Source: Marinomonas colpomeniae (GTDB lineage: Bacteria > Pseudomonadota > Gammaproteobacteria > Pseudomonadales > Marinomonadaceae). From it: a DNA stretch of 64,000 nt. The translations under genes were made by a program, and so were the position numbers. The notes under the pieces are model-generated. The model saw only the letters and a list, made by a program, of their open reading frames with translations, made no database searches and had not been told where the DNA came from. This document shows, in pieces, positions 8,782 through 17,989 of the stretch. The stretch covers positions 372,001-436,000 of the forward strand of contig NZ_JACYFC010000002.1 in assembly GCF_014803385.1 (NCBI RefSeq), read 5' to 3'. The number at the start of each line of letters is the position of its first letter. The stretch's first letter is position 1.

Positions 8782-10320
8782 TTACTGTGATGCTAGTGTT
8801 TTATTAATGTCGTGTTGTGGAATATCGCCAATCTCAAGCATTTTTCGGTCGAGAATAAAGGTCATTTCACGAACAACATCTTTATATTTCGGATCGTTGT
8901 AACAATTGAACAATTCAAGAGGGTCTTCATCGCAATCAAACAATTCCCACTCTTTTTCTTCACCACCTGGTTGCGTGCCTGGTAGGTCAAAGCCTTCGTT
9001 GTACCAAAAAATTAATTTGTAGCGTTTGTTGCGGACACCGTAATGAGCATAAGCGTTGTGATGTTCATCGCTGTGCATCCAATATCTGTGGTACGCCACG
9101 TCTTGCCAGTCTTCTGGTGTGTTTTCTTCCAATACAGGCCTGACACTCCTGCCTTGCATATAGTTCGGCACAGGTAAGTTGGCGTAGTCTAAAAACGTAG
9201 GCGCGAAATCGACATTGGAAAGAATGTCATTAGACACAGTGTTTGGTTTGATTCCTTCTGGATAACGGATTAAAAATGGCATTTGGAAGGATTCTTCATA
9301 CATGAAGCGCTTATCGAACCAGCCATGCTCACCCAAAAAGAAACCTTGGTCTGAGGTGTAAATAACGATGGTGTTGTCTGCTTGACCTGTTTCGTCTAGG
9401 TAATCAAGCAACTCACCGACGCTTTCGTCAATGGAGGCAATCGTACGAACATAACGCTTAATGTAACGCTGGTATTTAAAGTGAGCGAGTTCGTCTTGAG
9501 TCTTGAAAGTGAAAACGTCACCGTTGTCTTTATCGATAAGTTTGAAGGTACTTAGATCTTCAGGTACTGGAATCTTGCGAACCAATGAGTTAACAACCGC
9601 CAGTTCGCCCACTTCTGAACCACCTTCTGGTTGCACAAGGCCAAGGTCAAAATAAGTGATATCTCCATGAACTCGCATTTTTGCGGCTTTAGCGGCTTTT
9701 GCACGATTTTTATAGTCATCGGAAAAAGTTTCAGGGACTTTTATGTCGTCAGTATAAGAATTGCGATATTTAGGATGTGGTTCCCAAGAACGATGTGGCG
9801 CTTTGTGATGACACATTAAAAAGAAAGGCTTGTCATTGTCGGTCTTTTTTAGCCAATCAATAGATTTCTTAGTAATGATTTCAGTGGCGTAACCTGGGAC
9901 TTGAATATGCTCTCCCATTTCAATCAGTTCAGGATCAAAGTACTCACCTTGACCTGGTAATACAGACCAAAAATCAAAGCCAGATGGTTCATGTTCTGAA
10001 CCTTCTCCTAAGTGCCATTTACCTATCATCGCGGTTTGATAACCACCCGTTTGCAAATGCTTTGCTACGTTGGGAATGTGTTTGTTTATTTTACTTTCTA
10101 ACGTCATCACACCATTTACATGATTATAAGTACCGCAAAGGATGCTGGCGCGGCTTGGCGTACAAATTGAGTTAGTGACGTAGCAATGATTGAAACGCAT
10201 ACCTTCCGCTGCGATACGATCAAGATTCGGTGTTTTATTGATCCCATATCCATAACAACTGATGGCTTTTGAGGCGTGATCGTCCGCCATAATAAAGAGA
10301 ATGTTGGGTTGTTTTTTCAT
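8782..10320 (-). CDS. Type I (formylglycine) sulfatase, cytoplasmic
   Basis: Hydrolyses a sulfate ester. The alkaline-phosphatase-superfamily sulfatase domain spans nearly all 512 residues: metal-binding DD at residues 13-14, and the CTPSR signature with the cysteine at 53, which is converted to formylglycine. Further metal and active-site residues lie in IGKWHLG (near 100), HHKAPHRSWEP (near 171) and the TSDQGFFLGEHGWFDKR block near 325. There is no signal peptide: the protein begins MKKQPNILFIMADDH, at the core domain itself. It should therefore act in the cytoplasm on substrate imported intact. The stop of the IclR gene is 6 bases upstream, so the two are cotranscribed. No formylglycine-generating enzyme or anaerobic maturase is in the window; one must be encoded elsewhere. 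The substrate is not predictable. Confidence 0.9.
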   Translation of the reverse strand: MKKQPNILFIMADDHASKAISCYGYGINKTPNLDRIAAEGMRFNHCYVTNSICTPSRASILCGTYNHVNGVMTLESKINKHIPNVAKHLQTGGYQTAMIGKWHLGEGSEHEPSGFDFWSVLPGQGEYFDPELIEMGEHIQVPGYATEIITKKSIDWLKKTDNDKPFFLMCHHKAPHRSWEPHPKYRNSYTDDIKVPETFSDDYKNRAKAAKAAKMRVHGDITYFDLGLVQPEGGSEVGELAVVNSLVRKIPVPEDLSTFKLIDKDNGDVFTFKTQDELAHFKYQRYIKRYVRTIASIDESVGELLDYLDETGQADNTIVIYTSDQGFFLGEHGWFDKRFMYEESFQMPFLIRYPEGIKPNTVSNDILSNVDFAPTFLDYANLPVPNYMQGRSVRPVLEENTPEDWQDVAYHRYWMHSDEHHNAYAHYGVRNKRYKLIFWYNEGFDLPGTQPGGEEKEWELFDCDEDPLELFNCYNDPKYKDVVREMTFILDRKMLEIGDIPQHDINKTLASQ

Positions 10321-10326
10321 TTTAAT

Positions 10327-11082
10327 CTACTCGCTGTGAAGAAAAGCGGTTAGTTTCTGGACCGCCTGATTGATGATTTTTTTATTTTTTTCAATATGGG
10401 CGTCAATGTCGTGAACCGATATAGCCGCTTCTGCAATACAAAGCAGATGAATGAATTTACCTTGCTTGTCATAAATAGCTTTCGAGAAACGTCGTATTCC
10501 ACGGACATTACCCTCGATGTCATATAAAACATCGGTTAAACAAGTATTTTGTAATTGCTCTTTTAAGTAGCTTTTAGAAACGCTATTGCGCAAAGCCCCA
10601 GCTTCAAAAAATGCATTTACATCGAATTGTTCACGTACTTTATCCCAACCCATTGCCGCCAAGCTGAGTCGTGATGGTGAATCTAGTTCGTATAATGGAC
10701 GTCTAAACCCTGTGTGTGCTTTAAGACGAAAAGCGACATTTTTTGATTCTTTTTTCGACAGCCAATAAAGCTGACAATTCTCAATGAATATCGCTTCACA
10801 AGACTGTTCTGATTGGTCAGAGATGTCTTCCAACACTTGCTCTAGAAGACTTAAATAACCTTCAGATAAGCTCATTTTCTTTTGCAGATAAAAATTACGT
10901 ACAAAAGATTTATCTTTTAATCGGCGTAAGTAACCTTCTTTTTCAAGTGTATTAACTATGCGAGAAGCGGTTGCTACTGGAATCTCACATTTTCGTGAAA
11001 TACTTGCCAAGGTTTCTGCTTTGTCACTTACGGCAAAAAGCTCAATGACTTTTATTGTTTTTCTTACAGGTTCTGATGTCAT
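10327..11082 (-). CDS. IclR-family transcriptional regulator
   Basis: 251 residues with an N-terminal winged helix-turn-helix (about 5-65; TLASISRKCEIPVATASRIVNTLEKEGYL) and a C-terminal IclR ligand-binding domain that senses small molecules. Ribosome site GGAG lies 6 bases before the ATG. It is the first gene of a minus-strand series with a sulfatase and a TRAP transporter, so it probably controls them and itself in response to the imported substrate or its desulfated product. Two identical palindromes about 50-80 bases upstream of its start are candidate operators. Confidence 0.9.
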   Translation of the reverse strand: MTSEPVRKTIKVIELFAVSDKAETLASISRKCEIPVATASRIVNTLEKEGYLRRLKDKSFVRNFYLQKKMSLSEGYLSLLEQVLEDISDQSEQSCEAIFIENCQLYWLSKKESKNVAFRLKAHTGFRRPLYELDSPSRLSLAAMGWDKVREQFDVNAFFEAGALRNSVSKSYLKEQLQNTCLTDVLYDIEGNVRGIRRFSKAIYDKQGKFIHLLCIAEAAISVHDIDAHIEKNKKIINQAVQKLTAFLHSE

Positions 11083-11130
11083 ATCGATCTCCGTCTTAAG
11101 ATATTAGGAAAGAGCTACTCCAAAGTGAAG

Positions 11131-11161
11131 CCATATATGGTGGTTCGATTACCATATATGG
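11131..11161. promoter_or_regulatory. Twin CCATATATGG palindromes, candidate IclR operator
   Basis: The 10-bp palindrome CCATATATGG occurs at 11131-11140 and again at 11152-11161, exactly 21 bp apart, so both copies lie on the same face of the helix. They lie 49-79 bases upstream of the IclR start codon, in the promoter region of the sulfatase-TRAP operon. IclR proteins bind palindromic sites as dimers or tetramers, so autoregulation is likely; the assignment is inference. Confidence 0.6.
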
Positions 11162-11368
11162 TTTTATAATTATAATTAATTGATTAATAAAGAATTATTA
11201 ATTTATTCTCTGTGATGGTGAAAAATATAGGAAAAGATAAGTGAGTTATGTGGTGTTTTTTGCTTGCTTGGCACTTTAATCTAATTGCCGTAGTCTAGAC
11301 TGATGAAGCAGTTTGTTGTTTTAAGTCACTCTTTTTTATAACACTAAAAATAATGGATGGAGAATCTT

Positions 11369-11887
11369 ATGTCACAACATCTAGTCTTAAGCTTTATTGG
11401 AGATGATCGTCCAGGAATTGTTGATCGCCTTTCCGATACTATTTCTCGTCACCATGGTAATTGGTTAGAAAGCCGAATGGCTCATTTAGCTGATAAGTTT
11501 GCAGGCATTTTAACGTTATCTGTACCCATTATTCATCAAGATGCATTAATCAACGATCTGCGTGATTTCGAAAAATTGGGCCTCAGTGTCACTATTGAAA
11601 TTGCACAAAATAATGTTGTGGAAGGTTCGACGCTGTCTTTATCTGTTGTCGGGAATGACCGCGCAGGCATAGTAAAAGAAGTCTCTCAAGTTCTACATTC
11701 TTTAATGGTGAACGTCAAAGAATTGAAAACATTTTGCGAACCGGCACCGATGAGCTCCGATATGCTGTTTAAAACAGAAATGGTTCTGGTCGTTCCAGAT
11801 AACCTCCCACTGTCGGAATTAGAGATCGCGCTGGAAGGTATCAGCAGTGACCTTATGGTTGAATTATCAGTAAGCCAGTTCGCTTAA
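11369..11887 (+). CDS. GcvR-like protein with two ACT domains
   Basis: 172-residue cytoplasmic protein made of two ACT domains (about 4-75 and 90-165). Each begins with the glycine-rich turn typical of GcvR and other small ACT regulators (FIGDDRPGIVDRLS, VVGNDRAGIVKEVS). GcvR antagonises the activator of the glycine-cleavage operon in E. coli; here there is no gcv gene nearby, so regulation of amino-acid metabolism is only the family-level inference. I place the start at the ATG at 11369, because a GGAG ribosome site lies six bases before it. An earlier in-frame ATG at 11357 overlaps that ribosome site and is unlikely. Confidence 0.82.
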   Translation: MSQHLVLSFIGDDRPGIVDRLSDTISRHHGNWLESRMAHLADKFAGILTLSVPIIHQDALINDLRDFEKLGLSVTIEIAQNNVVEGSTLSLSVVGNDRAGIVKEVSQVLHSLMVNVKELKTFCEPAPMSSDMLFKTEMVLVVPDNLPLSELEIALEGISSDLMVELSVSQFA

Positions 11888-11920
11888 CTTGTTAATGAAA
11901 GAGCTGAATGACGGTGTTAG

Positions 11921-13471
11921 TTAAAGAGCATTAATATTGTCTACACACCATTCTGCTCTTTCTAATACGGCGTGCTTCTGCGCGTCGTTTTGTTTGTCCC
12001 AATTACCGTAAATCATGCCGATACGAGGATTCTTCGCGAGGCGTTCTCGGTGTTTCACCATAAAGCGCCAATATAAGCTATTCAACGGACAAGACAGTTC
12101 ACCTGTTTTTTCTTTTACTTTGTAATGACAAGACGTGCAGTAGTCGCTCATTTTATTAATGTAACTGCCACTCGCGATATAGGGCTTAGACGCCACCCAA
12201 CCGCCGTCTGCGAATTGACTCATGCCTCGAGTATTCGGCAACTCTACCCACTCTAATGCATCGATATAAATCCCCAAATACCACTCATCAACTTGATTTG
12301 GTTCAATGTCCGTCAATAAGCAAAAGTTACCTGTCACCATGAGTCTTTGAATGTGGTGAGCGTAAGCGTAATCTAAAGACTGTCCAATGGCGCTGGTAAG
12401 GCAATGCATCTTAGTGTCACCGTTCCAGAAGTAATCGGGCAAATCTCGCTGTGCGTTAAGGGCATTTTGTTCTCGATAATCCGGCATATTGATCCAATAC
12501 ATGCCACGGACGTATTCACGCCAACCCAATATTTGTCGAACAAAACCTTCGATCTGCGCAATATCGATATCATTGCTGTTCTTGTAGCGGGTGATCGCGG
12601 CTTTTATAACGTGTTTTGGGCTGATTAATTTACTGTTCAAGGCGAAGGACAAACGTGAATGATACAGACTCCAACTGTGTGGTGTTTTACTGGTCATAGC
12701 GTCTTGAAAGCGTCCAAAATTAGGCAAAAGGTGCGTACAAAAATACTCTAATAAATGCAGCGCACCCTGTCGATTAACAGGCCAAAGTAATTCGTTTTCT
12801 GCACGACCCATTGATGAAATGCCATGACGCTCTATACGTTCGAGTAAATGGCGTACATCGTATTGAAAACATAAAGGCTGAGGGATTTCACCGATGTCTT
12901 GTGCTTTTAGTTTGTTTCGATTGTCACTGTCATAATTCCATTTCCCACCTTCAGGTTGCCCCTCTTTATCCATCAAGATATTAAAACGTTGGCGCATTTT
13001 TCGGTAAAAATTCTCCATACGCACACTGTGTTTTGGCTTGAAAAATGTCGGAATATCCTCGAATGGTAATAAAAAATGTTCGCTGTCGACCATTTCGATT
13101 TTCTGTTCAGTATGTTCAATCAGAGTCTGATATTGCATTAAAACGCGATGTTCGTCTGGTCGTTGGAGTTGAATGCAGGAAATATTTTCTTCTTTTGAAA
13201 TGGTGAGGATTAACGACTCTAATGTTTGCTTTTCGGTATCGTCTAAAGTGAGATAGCGCACATGATGATTAGCGTCTTTCAATACATCAGAAAATTGTTC
13301 CATTGCCAGAAAAAACGCACACAGTTTTTGAATATGATGCTTAACGTAAGTTGCTTCTGGGTGCAGCTCAGCAATCAAATACAATACGCCATCATCACGT
13401 TGTTTGAACCAGGAATGCCCAGCATTTAATTGATCACCTAAAATAACGCGTAAAGTGTGATAGCGATTCAT
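11921..13471 (-). CDS. FeS-type bacterial cryptochrome/(6-4) photolyase
   Basis: Member of the FeS-BCP (PhrB/CryPro) branch of photolyases, flavoproteins that use light to repair (6-4) photoproducts. The N-terminal part has the characteristic ILGDQL opening. Four cysteines positioned for a [4Fe-4S] cluster are present at residues 357, 445, 448 and 461, with spacing identical to Agrobacterium PhrB. The active-site histidine pair is conserved (AHHIQRLM, 372-373), as is [17 protein letters not shown]. Length (516) is normal for the family. Its start overlaps the stop of the preceding photolyase gene by four bases (ATGA). The protein binds FAD and probably a ribolumazine antenna, as family members do. 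It is the last gene of a three-gene photolyase operon. Confidence 0.92.
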   Translation of the reverse strand: MNRYHTLRVILGDQLNAGHSWFKQRDDGVLYLIAELHPEATYVKHHIQKLCAFFLAMEQFSDVLKDANHHVRYLTLDDTEKQTLESLILTISKEENISCIQLQRPDEHRVLMQYQTLIEHTEQKIEMVDSEHFLLPFEDIPTFFKPKHSVRMENFYRKMRQRFNILMDKEGQPEGGKWNYDSDNRNKLKAQDIGEIPQPLCFQYDVRHLLERIERHGISSMGRAENELLWPVNRQGALHLLEYFCTHLLPNFGRFQDAMTSKTPHSWSLYHSRLSFALNSKLISPKHVIKAAITRYKNSNDIDIAQIEGFVRQILGWREYVRGMYWINMPDYREQNALNAQRDLPDYFWNGDTKMHCLTSAIGQSLDYAYAHHIQRLMVTGNFCLLTDIEPNQVDEWYLGIYIDALEWVELPNTRGMSQFADGGWVASKPYIASGSYINKMSDYCTSCHYKVKEKTGELSCPLNSLYWRFMVKHRERLAKNPRIGMIYGNWDKQNDAQKHAVLERAEWCVDNINAL

Positions 13472-14967
13472 GAAGATTTCCTTGTCGTTTTGGGTTTCTT
13501 AGAAGGCCGAACGTGTGTGGCGAGAATGCGTTGCTTTTCTTGTTGGGCGTCTGGATTTTTGCGATAGCCCCATAAACGATCTCGTGCCGCTTTTGCGGAT
13601 TCTGCGAGAGGCACAATCGGTGCAGGATAATCGTCACCAATATGACATTGATACAAGGCTTCTTCCATTGGCGACATCTCCCATGGTGAATGAATTAACG
13701 GCGCCGGGACTTCATCAAGTTCAGGCACCCAGCGACGAATAAATTGGCCGTCTGGATCTTGGTCCTGAGCTTGTTTTACTGGGTTGTAAATACGAATGGT
13801 ATTGGTGCCTGTCATCCCCGCTTGCATCTGAAATTGTGGGTAATGAATGCCAGGTTCAAAATCGAGAAAAAGACGGGCCAAGTGATGCACACCAAAACGC
13901 CAATCAATATTTAAGTGATGGCATAAAAAGCTAACCAACATGGCGCGCATGCGAAAATTAATATAACCCGTTGCTTGTAATGCCCGCATGCAAGCATCAA
14001 TCATAGGGTAGCCTGTCATACCCTGTTGCCAAGCGAGTAAATCCATCGGTATTTTATCGTCTTGGCGATGGGGGAATTGCTCGTAAGCTCGATTGACGGG
14101 ATGGAATTCCATGCGACATTCGCTTTCGAATTTTTGCATGAAGTGACAATGCCAATGTAAACGAGAGCTCAGCGCAATCAATGTTCGCCGCCAGCCTGTT
14201 GTGTTCCAGCGTGATAAAAGGTCTTGATAGACTTCTCTTAAACTTATGTTTCCCCAAGCTAAGTAAGGTGAAAGCCGCGAACACGCTGATCGGCTCGTAA
14301 GAGGGCTGGATATCGAACGGTAATAGTCTTTACCACGGCCAGCATAAAAGCTGTCTAAGGTTTGCCACGCAAGGCTTGGCCCACCTGTTTGCATGCCTTT
14401 TTTATGTTGTTTCCAGCTGTCTGGCACTTCTGGGGAGTTTGGTGTGATTGGGTGCCATAACATCTCATTAAGATCGATGTCGACAATAGGCGCTCGCATA
14501 ACTTGCTGCCAAGCCTTATCCCAATCTTTTCGATGCGACAATGGGCGAATAACCGCACCTGTTGGAGACTCGTTCCATACAATGTTGTTTTGCTGACACC
14601 AGCTTTTGATACGGATGTCTCGCTCGAAAGTAACGCCTAAACCTACCTCTTCGCTACTAAAAAGCGTTTCAAATTGAGTGTCTAAATGAAGCTTTTCAAG
14701 GGCTTTTGATGGCTCATCTAAGAGAATCTGAACGTGCCCGCCATGCTGAACAAGTTGTTGATTAATATCTTCTAATGATTGCCAAATAAATCGCCAGTGA
14801 CGTTCGTCATAATGTGGATCTGATAGCAATTCAGGTTCGAAAATGTACAACAAAATAATCGGCAGATTTTGCTGTATTGCATTGGCTAAAGGCAAATGAT
14901 CCGTAAGACGCAGATCCCGTTTGAACCAGACAACTACCGGTTTAGTTTGGTGAGTCGTTATTGTCAT
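13468..14967 (-). CDS. Divergent photolyase/cryptochrome-family flavoprotein
   Basis: 499 residues with an N-terminal alpha/beta photolyase domain ([20 protein letters not shown], about 10-140) and a C-terminal FAD-binding domain (about 220-470). Typical features include [13 protein letters not shown] and the [20 protein letters not shown] block. It differs from class I CPD photolyases at key places: the Asn/Trp-rich NNGGWQW segment, whose Asn faces FAD N5 and whose Trp starts the electron chain, reads [11 protein letters not shown] here (residues 375-384). GW.HNR reads GYINFR. It belongs to a proteobacterial subfamily I recognise by pattern but whose activity I cannot name. It is coupled by ATGA overlaps to Cry-DASH upstream and the FeS photolyase downstream. 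Confidence 0.85.
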   Translation of the reverse strand: MTITTHQTKPVVVWFKRDLRLTDHLPLANAIQQNLPIILLYIFEPELLSDPHYDERHWRFIWQSLEDINQQLVQHGGHVQILLDEPSKALEKLHLDTQFETLFSSEEVGLGVTFERDIRIKSWCQQNNIVWNESPTGAVIRPLSHRKDWDKAWQQVMRAPIVDIDLNEMLWHPITPNSPEVPDSWKQHKKGMQTGGPSLAWQTLDSFYAGRGKDYYRSISSPLTSRSACSRLSPYLAWGNISLREVYQDLLSRWNTTGWRRTLIALSSRLHWHCHFMQKFESECRMEFHPVNRAYEQFPHRQDDKIPMDLLAWQQGMTGYPMIDACMRALQATGYINFRMRAMLVSFLCHHLNIDWRFGVHHLARLFLDFEPGIHYPQFQMQAGMTGTNTIRIYNPVKQAQDQDPDGQFIRRWVPELDEVPAPLIHSPWEMSPMEEALYQCHIGDDYPAPIVPLAESAKAARDRLWGYRKNPDAQQEKQRILATHVRPSKKPKTTRKSS

Positions 14968-16337
14968 GCTTGAGGTGAAATTGGCCAGTCAGCCGCATCC
15001 ACAGAATCCAGTTGGCTATCGTAATGATGACCTTGCCATTTATGAATGAAGTGGTGATTGGGGTCATATTGCTCTGTTTGCTTTTCTAAATTAAAGCGAC
15101 GGCCACCTCGTGGATCCGCACCAACACCTGCGATGTATTGCCAATTACCCCAGTTCGATGCCACATCGTAATCAATGAGCTTTTCTTCAAAATACGCAGC
15201 GCCATAACGCCAATCAATCGCCAGTTCATGGACCAAACAACTGGCTACAATTTGACGGCCACGATTACTCATGAACCCCGTTTGATTCAATTGCTTCATG
15301 CACGCATTCACAATGGGATAAGGCGTATTCCCTTCACACCATTTACGGAAACGTTCTGCGTAAAAACTGCCGTGTGTTTTTGCATTGGATAAACCACCGA
15401 CCAAGAAAAGCTGTTTACCGTAATACGTGGCGTACCATTGAAAATATTCACGCCACAGCAGCTCAAAATAAATCCAGTAAGTCGATTCGTTCTCCCCGTA
15501 TTTCTCTTCGTATTGCGTCAGTGCGGCTTTTATTTGTCTTGGTGAAAGGCTGCCTTGAGCGAGCCAAGGAGAGAACTTAGTCGAGTTCCCCCAACCGTCT
15601 AAGGCATTTCGTACCTCTTTATAGTGACTGGCTAAATTGGTAGAGAAATAATGATTGAGTTGCTGTCGTGCCGCTTTTTCACCTCCTGCGAATGTAGGTA
15701 TTGATGTTACTGGTTTCGGTTTCCATGGTCGAATCAGAGGCAGGGAAAGTTTCAAAAGCAACTCTGACACCATGGGTAACTGAGTTACGTGTGGAGACGA
15801 CAGCGGCGGGTCTAATACCTCAACCAATTTACGAAATTTGGAAAAACAACTCGGAAATCCGTACTCTTGTTCTGGCTTTTTAGTCGACGTCGTCACTAAA
15901 GAAGTAAAGGTGAAAGGAAGTTGCTCTGGCTCAAACAAAGTTAAGCCATGTTCAATATGAAAGTGCACATCAGCAAAATCATGGGCTATTTTTTCCAGAC
16001 TTTGTTGCTCGTTCCAGCCACTGTTATGATTGCAGTAAAGATGAGAAATAGGCAGTTCATTCAACAGCAGGGTGATGCTGGTGACCACGTCATGTTGGCT
16101 AACAAATAACGTTTGCCCGAGCTTTTCTAACTCTGTAGCAAGGCTGTTTAAACCCTCGTCTAAAAAACGACGACGCAGCGCTGACATGCCTTGTGTTGCA
16201 TATCGGCTAGGTTGTTTGTGCTGAGGTTCATCGCAATATAAACACACTAATTGGTCGACTTCTTGTGCAGCAAGTGACAGCATTTTTTGATCTGTGCAAC
16301 GTAAGTCATTGCCAAACCAAACTAGCCCCAATTTCAT
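14964..16337 (-). CDS. Cryptochrome DASH
   Basis: Cry-DASH flavoprotein; family members repair CPDs in single-stranded or looped DNA and may signal. The photolyase N-domain starts at [13 protein letters not shown]. The FAD domain contains [13 protein letters not shown] (255-267), [10 protein letters not shown] (292-301), [15 protein letters not shown] (358-372), [10 protein letters not shown] and the DASH hallmark [16 protein letters not shown] (401-416), with an intact NWGNWQ segment. Length (457) is normal. An AGAGGTG ribosome site precedes the ATG. It is the first gene of the operon and its stop overlaps the next start (ATGA). The 5' region is shared divergently with the VOC gene. Confidence 0.93.
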   Translation of the reverse strand: MKLGLVWFGNDLRCTDQKMLSLAAQEVDQLVCLYCDEPQHKQPSRYATQGMSALRRRFLDEGLNSLATELEKLGQTLFVSQHDVVTSITLLLNELPISHLYCNHNSGWNEQQSLEKIAHDFADVHFHIEHGLTLFEPEQLPFTFTSLVTTSTKKPEQEYGFPSCFSKFRKLVEVLDPPLSSPHVTQLPMVSELLLKLSLPLIRPWKPKPVTSIPTFAGGEKAARQQLNHYFSTNLASHYKEVRNALDGWGNSTKFSPWLAQGSLSPRQIKAALTQYEEKYGENESTYWIYFELLWREYFQWYATYYGKQLFLVGGLSNAKTHGSFYAERFRKWCEGNTPYPIVNACMKQLNQTGFMSNRGRQIVASCLVHELAIDWRYGAAYFEEKLIDYDVASNWGNWQYIAGVGADPRGGRRFNLEKQTEQYDPNHHFIHKWQGHHYDSQLDSVDAADWPISPQA

Positions 16338-16483
16338 TGTTACACCTCTGAGTTATTGTCTTATTTGAAACTGATACGTACAAAAGAGGGTATTGGTTTA
16401 GTGCTTCTCGAATAAACGATGTTTTCGCGTTATAGATAAATCATACTTGAAGGAAGAAAACACCGATCAAAATGAGAAACGTC

Positions 16484-16909
16484 ATGAAACAAAACATTGT
16501 CCACATCGCATTGGTCGTTAAAGATTACGACGACGCCATTGATTTTTACGTTAATAAATTAAAATTCGATTTGGTGGAAGACACCTATCAACCGGAACAA
16601 GACAAACGTTGGGTTGTTGTTGCACCACCTAATTCAACTGGAGCGTCAATTCTGTTGGCGCGTGCATCGAAGCCTGAGCAACATGATTTTATTGGTAATC
16701 AAGCGGGTGGCAGAGTATTTCTCTTTCTTAATACGGACGATTTTTGGCGTGATTATGATCGTATGGTCAGTATAGGTATTCACTTTGTGCGTAAGCCAAA
16801 AGAGCAAGACTATGGTTGGGTCGCTGTGTTTGAAGACTTGTACGGTAATCAGTGGGACTTATTACAACTGAACTCCGATCATCCAATGGCGAAGCGAATT
16901 GATGGATAA
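16484..16909 (+). CDS. VOC-family (glyoxalase-like) protein
   Basis: About 141 residues of the vicinal-oxygen-chelate fold: two beta-alpha-beta-beta-beta modules, opening IVHIALVVKDYDDAIDFYVNKL and closing WVAVFEDLYGNQWDLLQ, with metal-ligand candidates His and Glu at the usual places. Glyoxalase, dioxygenase and resistance activities occur in this fold, and nothing here chooses between them. Two in-frame ATGs (16472, 16484) are possible; neither has a convincing ribosome site. I prefer the second because family members begin right before the IVHIAL strand. It is divergent from the photolyase operon. Confidence 0.8.
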   Translation: MKQNIVHIALVVKDYDDAIDFYVNKLKFDLVEDTYQPEQDKRWVVVAPPNSTGASILLARASKPEQHDFIGNQAGGRVFLFLNTDDFWRDYDRMVSIGIHFVRKPKEQDYGWVAVFEDLYGNQWDLLQLNSDHPMAKRIDG

Positions 16910-16953
16910 ATAAATATTTTTATCTGAGATAAAAACCACAGCAAAAATAGGGG

Positions 16954-16959
16954 TATAAT
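16954..16959 (+). promoter_or_regulatory. Candidate -10 box for yjdM
   Basis: A perfect TATAAT lies 42 bases upstream of the yjdM ATG, in the 92-base gap after the VOC gene. No clear -35 hexamer is seen at 17 bp. Confidence 0.45.
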
Positions 16960-17001
16960 GCGCGAAATTTTTCTCCATCTGTATCAAAGGTATTGATAGC
17001 T

Positions 17002-17343
17002 ATGAGTCTTCCAAATTGCCCAAAATGTAATTCAGAATACGTGTATGAAGATCAAACAATGTTAGTTTGTCCTGAATGTGCTCACGAGTGGAACCCCAAT
17101 GAAGTTGAAGTGGATGAAGATGCTCTCGTCATCAAAGACATGAGCGGTAAGCTTTTGCAAGAAGGTGATAAAGTGACTTTAGCGAAAGACTTAAAAGTGA
17201 AAGGTTCTTCGCAGGTTTTGAAGATCGGTACCAAAGCAACGATTAAGCGCCTTGTTGATGGCGACCACGATATCGATTGTAAAGTGGATGGTGCTGGTGA
17301 CATGATGCTTAAATCTCAATTCGTGAAAAAAGCGTCTGCGTAA
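17002..17343 (+). CDS. yjdM: YjdM (PhnA-family) zinc-ribbon protein
   Basis: Very close in pattern to E. coli YjdM (formerly PhnA). It has an N-terminal zinc ribbon with two CxxC pairs (CPKC near residue 6, CPEC near 24) and a C-terminal SH3-like domain containing [32 protein letters not shown]. The old phosphonate name is historical and does not imply phosphonate metabolism. I start it at the ATG at 17002, giving MSLPNCPKC as in homologues. The TTG seven bases earlier sits too close to the AAAGG ribosome site. A 12-bp-stem hairpin follows the stop. Confidence 0.93.
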   Translation: MSLPNCPKCNSEYVYEDQTMLVCPECAHEWNPNEVEVDEDALVIKDMSGKLLQEGDKVTLAKDLKVKGSSQVLKIGTKATIKRLVDGDHDIDCKVDGAGDMMLKSQFVKKASA

Positions 17344-17366
17344 CGTGTTTCGCATAATTTAAGAAT

Positions 17367-17406
17367 AAAGCCAGATAAGAAAGAAGTAATTCGTTTATCT
17401 GGCTTT
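17367..17406 (+). terminator. Terminator-like hairpin after yjdM
   Basis: 12-bp perfect stem (AAAGCCAGATAA with TTATCTGGCTTT) and 16-base loop, 23 bases after the yjdM stop. The following T tract is weak. Confidence 0.6.
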
Positions 17407-17471
17407 CCATTTCCTACCTTTATCCTCTTTCCTCTATTGGAACATCGATTGCTGATATTTACATATAATAA

Positions 17472-17572
17472 ATGAGTAGAATAACGCTCATTTTTATTGG
17501 CTGTTTGATTTTTGAGCTATATATTTCCCATTTTTATAATTATTCGCTATATTTGAGTGATATTTTGCTCAT
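17472..17572. promoter_or_regulatory. Three helically phased TGAG-N-CTCAT repeats
   Basis: Sites at 17472-17491 (ATGAGT-N8-GCTCAT), 17512-17531 (TTGAGC-N8-TCCCAT, degenerate) and 17553-17572 (TTGAGT-N8-GCTCAT) share one dyad pattern and begin 40 and 41 bp apart, about four helical turns. They fill the promoter region of the small HTH gene that starts at 17589. They are most simply read as operators for that HTH protein; the identity of the binder is inference. Confidence 0.6.
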
Positions 17573-17588
17573 ATTGAGGCGATTTCAT

Positions 17589-17903
17589 ATGAAAATAGAA
17601 ATGACAGAAGATCAGCGTCAGGCTCTGTTAATAGATCTATTGAGGCAGCACATATTGGGGGAAATCAGCCAAGGTGAATTACTAAAATATCTTCGTAAAA
17701 ATATTTTAGGCGTCTCACAAACTCGCTATGCCGAATTTATTGGTGTCAGTCGTCGTACTTTAACCGATATAGAGCAAAACAAAGGTAGCCAAGCCCAAGG
17801 CATTATAGACAAAGTCTTTAAGCCTTTTGGAATCAAATCCAGCCTCGCTCCGATTCAGCCACACATGGCGTGTTACTTACTTGTGGGTAAAAGCGGACAG
17901 TAA
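17589..17903 (+). CDS. Small XRE/HTH transcriptional regulator
   Basis: 104-residue protein with a helix-turn-helix of the Cro/XRE type in the middle (about 52-82: GVSQTRYAEFIGVSRRTLTDIEQNKGSQ), an N-terminal helical segment and a short C-terminal tail. The start at 17589 has GAGG nine bases upstream. The frame stays open back to 17472, but that extension would translate the operator-like repeats and AT-rich promoter. Its targets are unknown. A decayed paralogue of its 3' half lies at 25388-25550 inside the iron block. It converges on the fhuB-type gene with a shared hairpin between them. Confidence 0.8.
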   Translation: MKIEMTEDQRQALLIDLLRQHILGEISQGELLKYLRKNILGVSQTRYAEFIGVSRRTLTDIEQNKGSQAQGIIDKVFKPFGIKSSLAPIQPHMACYLLVGKSGQ

Positions 17904-17907
17904 GAAA

Positions 17908-17928
17908 AACTCTTCGGAGTGAAGAGTT
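17908..17928. terminator. Hairpin between HTH gene and fhuB
   Basis: 8-bp stem AACTCTTC/GAAGAGTT with a 5-base loop. A run of Ts follows on the minus strand, so it best serves the fhuCDB operon. A second inverted repeat (GTTTAACC at 17935-17942, GGTTAAAC at 17971-17978) lies beside it. Confidence 0.55.
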
Positions 17929-17989
17929 CGGTAGGTTTAACCATTTAGTGCCAGAAGCTAGGTAATAAAAGGTTAAACTTACAATGATG

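Noticed and set aside
17002..17343. Phosphonate catabolism by the PhnA-family protein
   Set aside because: YjdM was renamed because the phosphonate link was historical; it is unrelated to phosphonoacetate hydrolase.
17472..17588. Longer N-terminus for the small HTH regulator
   Set aside because: It would translate the phased operator-like repeats; a clear GAGG site supports the ATG at 17589.
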